Positions 60,337 through 64,000 of a stretch of DNA of 64,000 nucleotides are shown piece by piece. Below the pieces are notes generated by a model, which made no database searches, had not been told where the DNA came from, and worked only from the letters and a program-made list of their open reading frames with translations. A program made the translations under genes and the position numbers. Origin of the DNA: Fimbriimonadia bacterium (lineage in GTDB: Bacteria > Armatimonadota > Fimbriimonadia > Fimbriimonadales > Fimbriimonadaceae); contig JAUICQ010000007.1 of assembly GCA_030427425.1 (NCBI GenBank), positions 1 through 64,000 of the forward strand, in the 5' to 3' direction. The stretch's first letter is position 1, and each line of letters begins with the position of its first letter.

Positions 60337-60383
60337 TGCATTTCTTAAAATAATGTTATACAATTAATAATCTTATTATCAGG

Positions 60384-60389
60384 TATACT
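60384..60389 (+). promoter_or_regulatory. -10 promoter element of tRNA-His
   Basis: AGGTATACTG includes a TATACT hexamer with an extended G. It lies about 36 nt upstream of the tRNA and probably gives a short precursor leader. Confidence 0.5.
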
Positions 60390-60425
60390 GTGTTAGTAAT
60401 GCATGCCGATGGGTAAGCAAGATAT

Positions 60426-60502
60426 GGCGGGTGTAGCTCAGGGGTTAGAGCACCTCACTGTGGCTGAGGGGGCCGTGGGTTCGATTCCCATCATCCGCCC
60501 CA
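60426..60502 (+). tRNA. tRNA-His (anticodon GTG)
   Basis: A 77-nt tRNA including CCA. It has an 8-bp acceptor stem GGCGGGTG/CATCCGCC, counting the G-1:C73 pair that is diagnostic of tRNA-His. The anticodon loop CTGTGGC contains GTG, the T-arm is GTGGGTTCGATTCCCAT, and CCA is encoded. Confidence 0.97.
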
Positions 60503-60571
60503 TGAATTCTATACATTTGTCAATATCTCTATGTGGTTACTTACCAGCAAACACTTTAAGGAGAACATTTT

Positions 60572-61135
60572 ATGGAAAAAGAGTCCAGTGTTCAATTAGA
60601 AAAAGTACTTTCAGCTCCTCTTAAGACCTTGATTTCAGAGAACGATTTGCGGATGAGAGTCGCAGAATTAGCTGAAGAGGTTAAGAAGGATTTAGGGGAT
60701 GGGCCTGTTGTGATGATTGCCATCTTGAAAGGTTCTTATGTTTTCATCTCCGATTTTTCCAAGCATTTTGGCACCAATGTAATTGTAGACTTTATGCAGG
60801 TGAGCAGTTATGGGTCGGGGACTGAATCTAGTGGTAAGGTACAGCTGAAGAAAGATTTAGATATAAATATTAAGGGTAAGGATGTTATTATCGTAGAGGA
60901 TATTATAGATAGCGGACTTACTATGAAGTATCTCTTAGGGCTTTTAGGTGCTAGAGAGCCGAAGTCTTTAAAGGTGGTAACGTTACTAGCTAAGCCTGAA
61001 CGTCATGTCTATAAAATTGAAGCAGATTATATAGGGTTTGACATTCCTGATGTTTTCGTGGTAGGATATGGGTTAGATTACGCAGAATATTTCCGCAATC
61101 TTCCTTACATAGCCCTTCCTCAGGTGGAATTATAA
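60572..61135 (+). CDS. hpt: Hypoxanthine phosphoribosyltransferase
   Basis: A 187-residue purine salvage enzyme that joins hypoxanthine or guanine to PRPP. The PRPP loop VIIVEDIIDSGLTM (about residues 109-122) and the flexible loop region SSYGSGTESSGKVQLKKDL (key parts SSYG and S-G) are present. IGFDIPDVFVVGYGLDYAEYFRNLPYI (key parts FVVGYGLDY and RNLPYI) is typical of the HPRT family. An AAGGAG ribosome-binding site lies just upstream. rho follows 51 bp later and may be co-transcribed. Confidence 0.96.
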   Translation: MEKESSVQLEKVLSAPLKTLISENDLRMRVAELAEEVKKDLGDGPVVMIAILKGSYVFISDFSKHFGTNVIVDFMQVSSYGSGTESSGKVQLKKDLDINIKGKDVIIVEDIIDSGLTMKYLLGLLGAREPKSLKVVTLLAKPERHVYKIEADYIGFDIPDVFVVGYGLDYAEYFRNLPYIALPQVEL

Positions 61136-61186
61136 AATTTATAAATTAAGCAGAATTTAAAAAAATTTCTTTATCGAATTATTACT

Positions 61187-62575
61187 ATGGTAGAAACTAT
61201 GACTCACACTTTTCGTGCAAAAAAATCGGAAGGTAACACTTCCAACAATCGTCGTTATCGTAAAAATAAAGATAACAATAAGTCGGATAATAATTCCGAT
61301 TTAGATACAATGCCAAGTATCGATTTTAATTATTTTGATACATTAGATCCTACAGAATTTGCAACGCTCTGCAATCAGTATGAGATTGATATGAAGCAGC
61401 CTAAATATCAGGCTATAGAGCAGCTTTTAGAGAAGTATCATGCAGAGGCAGGGTCTCTGTATGGTAAAGGTATTTTAGAGATACTACATGATGGATGGGG
61501 GTTTCTTAGATCTCCACATTATATCCCTTCAATAACCGATATATACGTATCACAGTCTCAGATTAAAAGGTTTGGATTAAAGCCAGGCGATTTGGTTTTT
61601 GGTTTAGTGAGGGCTCCGAAAGAGGGTGAGAAGTATCGTGGGATGCTTAGAGTTGAGAGTATCAATAATATAAGTTCAACAGAATCACTTTCTAAGCCTA
61701 GAAAAGAGTTTGACAAGCTAACTCCGTTATTCCCTGATGAGAAGCTTAAGATGGAGTTGAACCCTGAGAATATTCCTGCGCGACTCATCGATCTTATCTC
61801 TCCTATTGGTAAGGGTCAGAGAGGGTTGATTGTAGCTCCTCCTAAGGCTGGTAAGACGACTATCGTGAAGACTATTGCGCAATCGATAGCGGAGAATTGT
61901 CCGGATGTAAAACTGATGGTTCTTCTTGTAGATGAAAGGCCTGAGGAAGTTACTGACATGAAGCGCTTTGTACGGGGTCAGGTAATAAGTTCAACATTTG
62001 ATGAGCCTGCAGAGAATCATATGAGGGTGGCTGAGCAGTGTATGGAGCAAGCCAAGAGGATGGTAGAGAACGGAGATGATGTTGTTATCTTGTTGGATTC
62101 CTTAACCAGGCTCTCCAGGGCTAGCAACTTAACCATTAATCCTTCTGGAAGAACGCTTAGTGGTGGTTTAGATCCTGCTGCGTTGTATAGGCCAAGGCGG
62201 TTCTTTGGTGCTGCAAGAAATATTGAAGAAGGCGGATCGCTTACGATTATTGCTACTGTTATGGTGGATACCGGAAGTAGAATGGACGATGCTATCTTTG
62301 AAGAGTTTAAAGGTACTGGTAATATGGAGTTAGTTCTTGATAGAGATTTAGCTGAACGTAGAATATGGCCAGCCATTAACGCTAAGAAGTCGTCTACACG
62401 TCATGATGAGAAGTTGTGTACAGAGCAGCAGTTAGAAGGTGTAGTTCAGTTAAGACGATTGTTAGCGAATCATGAAGATAGTGTAGAGGCTATTGAATCG
62501 TTAATCAAGCTATTGAAGAGAACGCCTAATAACGATGCGTTTCTTGATAGTGTTGTACAGAAGACAAGATCGTAA
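61187..62575 (+). CDS. rho: Transcription termination factor Rho
   Basis: A 462-residue hexameric RNA helicase. A short basic, Asn-rich insertion (about residues 8-40) precedes the Rho N-domain. The RNA-binding fold follows, with KGILEILHDGWGFLRSP and DIYVSQSQIKRFGLKPGD. Walker A is PPKAGKTT, Walker B is VVILLDSLTRL, and the Q-loop is SGRTLSGGLDPAALYRPRRFFGAARN (key part SGGLDPAALYRP). The C-terminus has RRIWPAINAKKSSTRHDEKL (key part RRIWPAI). The ATG at 61187 and a second at 61199 are both possible starts. Confidence 0.97.
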   Translation: MVETMTHTFRAKKSEGNTSNNRRYRKNKDNNKSDNNSDLDTMPSIDFNYFDTLDPTEFATLCNQYEIDMKQPKYQAIEQLLEKYHAEAGSLYGKGILEILHDGWGFLRSPHYIPSITDIYVSQSQIKRFGLKPGDLVFGLVRAPKEGEKYRGMLRVESINNISSTESLSKPRKEFDKLTPLFPDEKLKMELNPENIPARLIDLISPIGKGQRGLIVAPPKAGKTTIVKTIAQSIAENCPDVKLMVLLVDERPEEVTDMKRFVRGQVISSTFDEPAENHMRVAEQCMEQAKRMVENGDDVVILLDSLTRLSRASNLTINPSGRTLSGGLDPAALYRPRRFFGAARNIEEGGSLTIIATVMVDTGSRMDDAIFEEFKGTGNMELVLDRDLAERRIWPAINAKKSSTRHDEKLCTEQQLEGVVQLRRLLANHEDSVEAIESLIKLLKRTPNNDAFLDSVVQKTRS

Positions 62576-62592
62576 AATAAATTTAGTAGAGA

Positions 62593-63090
62593 TTATTTTA
62601 AAGTGGCTGGGATATGAGTGTATTCCGGCCACTTTTTTTGTTTCTTGTTGTTAATGGAGAATATCTGATGGAAGTTCTTATCTGCTTCTATTTTTTTTCT
62701 GCCTAATATCCCGCGGGCGAATCCTCCATAGAGAGCGTATTTTCCTTTTCCGGAGAAGTTGAGGAGAATATTTTCTCCCATGCACTGTACGGTTTGGAAA
62801 TTTCCGTTGAAGGTGATGGATCCGTTGCCGGTATAGATACATTTCGATTTAAATTTTCGTGTTAGTTTCCATGTTCCTTTTAATTTGTAATTGTTGTTTG
62901 GTGCTTCAATTAGTACGGCTCCCGATGATACTTTCAGTGTGAAGGATGCTTTTCCGTTGAGTAGTTTAAACATTCCAGCGGTGGCATCGAGATGTAATTG
63001 GGAAGCGGCAAAAACAGTCTGATCCACTAATAACGTAGTGGAAAATAAAAAAAACTTGAAAAAAAATCTAATCTTAATTCTGGTGTTCAT
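62593..63090 (-). CDS. Small secreted protein of unknown function, 165 aa
   Basis: I start it at MNTRIKIRFFFKFFLFSTT (63090), giving a signal peptide cut near VFAA; longer in-frame starts up to 63192 would put the signal far from the N-terminus. The mature part of about 135 residues is rich in beta-type segments: GKASFTLKVSSGAVLIEAP, YKLKGTWKLTRKF, GNGSITFNG, ILLNFSGKGKYALYGGFARG. This could be a small repetitive beta sheet. I recognise no family. Its last codons overlap the rho terminator, and it is divergent from the next gene. Confidence 0.65.
   Translation of the reverse strand: MNTRIKIRFFFKFFLFSTTLLVDQTVFAASQLHLDATAGMFKLLNGKASFTLKVSSGAVLIEAPNNNYKLKGTWKLTRKFKSKCIYTGNGSITFNGNFQTVQCMGENILLNFSGKGKYALYGGFARGILGRKKIEADKNFHQIFSINNKKQKKWPEYTHIPATLK
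62600..62638 (+). terminator. Rho-independent terminator after rho
   Basis: An 11-bp stem AAAGTGGCTGG / CCGGCCACTTT (one G-T pair) with a 14-nt loop is followed by T-rich sequence. It lies inside the 3' end of the opposite-strand secreted-protein gene. Confidence 0.8.
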
Positions 63091-63175
63091 GTTTAGTTCT
63101 GGACAAAGTAGGTAAAAATATGTCATTATAAATAGTTGTACATCATAATATTTTAACCTAAGTGAGAACAAGTTA

Positions 63176-64000
63176 GTGAAGTCTTCCACCATTTCTGAAA
63201 AAAATAGTAAGGAACGTTTGATACGTTCCCATATCGATCAGTTGATACTGAACAAATTAAAAGAGAAGCATTATGCCATCAAGGTGAGTGAATTAGCTGA
63301 GAGTTTGGGCATAGAGGGTATGAATACTACCTCTGTACGTGCGTTTCTTTCTTCTAATCCTGAGGTATATGCTTATACTGAGCGTCGCTGGGTTCCTGCT
63401 AGCAGGGTGCATAGTGATGCTAAGTCTTTACATGAGTGTATCCATCAACTTATATCCCGGTATGGTGCGCCGATAGATTTTGCACTGTTATCCAGGGAAG
63501 TAAGTTATGCCAGGGGTGTATATGAAGAAGAGTATATGCCTGTAGTGAGGCGAATGGTAGAGAAATCTAACGATTTTGTACTTACAGACTTAGATAAAGT
63601 TGCTCTACTCGATTGGTTTTTTGTAGCATCGGATGAAACTACGGATAAAGGGTTAGCGCTTAATAATGTAGATAAAAAAGAGTTTGATGCTCTATATAGC
63701 AAGGCAAAAGGTTTAAACTGGTTTGAAGACAGTACCTACGCTAAATTTATTAGTGAAAATGCTCCTGTTTCTGTAAAAACATTAGGTGCGGCAATATGGC
63801 GAAGTATAGTGCCGGAGAATTGTAGCGATGTGATATTTTTCAATGCTAACGATTGTGCACGGAGAATGCTATCTGTACCAGGTTTTGTGTATGGAGTAGA
63901 TGGTTGTGTATATCCAGATTCGGAAGCAAATAAGTGGGTTTCTGGGGCATTAGAGCTTTCTAAATTATTAGTTCCAGTTATTGAAGCAGATGATGTGGCG
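63176..64000 (+). CDS. Protein with a probable winged-helix domain, cut by the right edge
   Basis: The frame is open from GTG (63176) to the end, at least 275 residues; an in-frame stop at 63146 blocks any longer start. It opens VKSSTISEKNSKERLI, then RSHIDQLILNKLKEKHYAIKVSELAESLGI (about 18-47), which has the length and spacing of a winged helix-turn-helix, with a similar stretch at about 91-115 (ISRYGAPIDFALLSREVSYA). It may contain several such repeats. No signal peptide is visible. Function is unknown; DNA binding is an inference. Confidence 0.55.
   Translation, partial: MKSSTISEKNSKERLIRSHIDQLILNKLKEKHYAIKVSELAESLGIEGMNTTSVRAFLSSNPEVYAYTERRWVPASRVHSDAKSLHECIHQLISRYGAPIDFALLSREVSYARGVYEEEYMPVVRRMVEKSNDFVLTDLDKVALLDWFFVASDETTDKGLALNNVDKKEFDALYSKAKGLNWFEDSTYAKFISENAPVSVKTLGAAIWRSIVPENCSDVIFFNANDCARRMLSVPGFVYGVDGCVYPDSEANKWVSGALELSKLLVPVIEADDVA

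Overview
This 64 kb window comes from an AT-rich diderm (Gram-negative-type) bacterium that builds a flagellum. The LPS transporters lptF and lptD, several lipoproteins, and two flagellar export and basal-body operons show this. TAA, TAG and TGA all act as stops. I cannot assign a phylum from sequence alone. The flagellar switch protein is of the FliY type (a CheC-like domain fused to a FliN domain), which is unlike proteobacterial FliN. Many secreted proteins of unknown function, LRR proteins and degenerate enzyme scaffolds suggest a host-associated life; that is an inference.

Layout. 0-14 kb: an MFS sugar transporter, a 1065-residue secreted protein, ftsY, a five-copy 140-bp tandem repeat, a secreted S41-like pseudoprotease with a Cys-rich partner, a degenerate NodB-like protein, ymdB-recX and an MmgE/PrpD protein. 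14-21 kb: an alpha/beta hydrolase, a tiny independent transcription unit, bcp, an acyl-CoA dehydrogenase, a cluster of four paralogous small secreted proteins, and ATP-type pckA. 21.3-26.9 kb: operon fliM-fliY-fliO-fliP-fliQ-fliR-flhB, then tRNA-Gly. 27-35 kb: GDP-fucose synthase, secreted proteins, and an exported Lon-like AAA+ protein that has lost its protease domain. 35.4-43.2 kb: operon flgB-flgC-fliE-fliF-fliG-fliH-fliI-fliJ, ending in a lytic transglycosylase and a MotE-like protein. 43-52 kb: an LRR protein, rpmF/rpmG, a UvrD/AddA-like helicase, rplM-rpsI, a four-repeat lipoprotein and ndk. 52-64 kb: a glycogen-debranching enzyme, lptF-lptD, a GNAT acetyltransferase, an Asp-rich lipoprotein, tRNA-Leu and tRNA-His, hpt, rho, a secreted protein and the start of a putative winged-helix protein.

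Metabolism visible here is gluconeogenesis (pckA), acyl-CoA oxidation, a PrpD-like dehydratase, glycogen breakdown, purine salvage and GDP-fucose synthesis.

Two genome-wide features stand out. First, intergenic spaces are filled with a mosaic family of palindromic repeats (modules with GTCATTCCGGAA, GGATCCCCTTCGAGGATGAC and CCCCGG cores). Second, many promoters carry an extended -10 of the form TGGTATAAT, and in about ten genes that element sits only 6-9 nt before the start codon, which predicts leaderless mRNAs.
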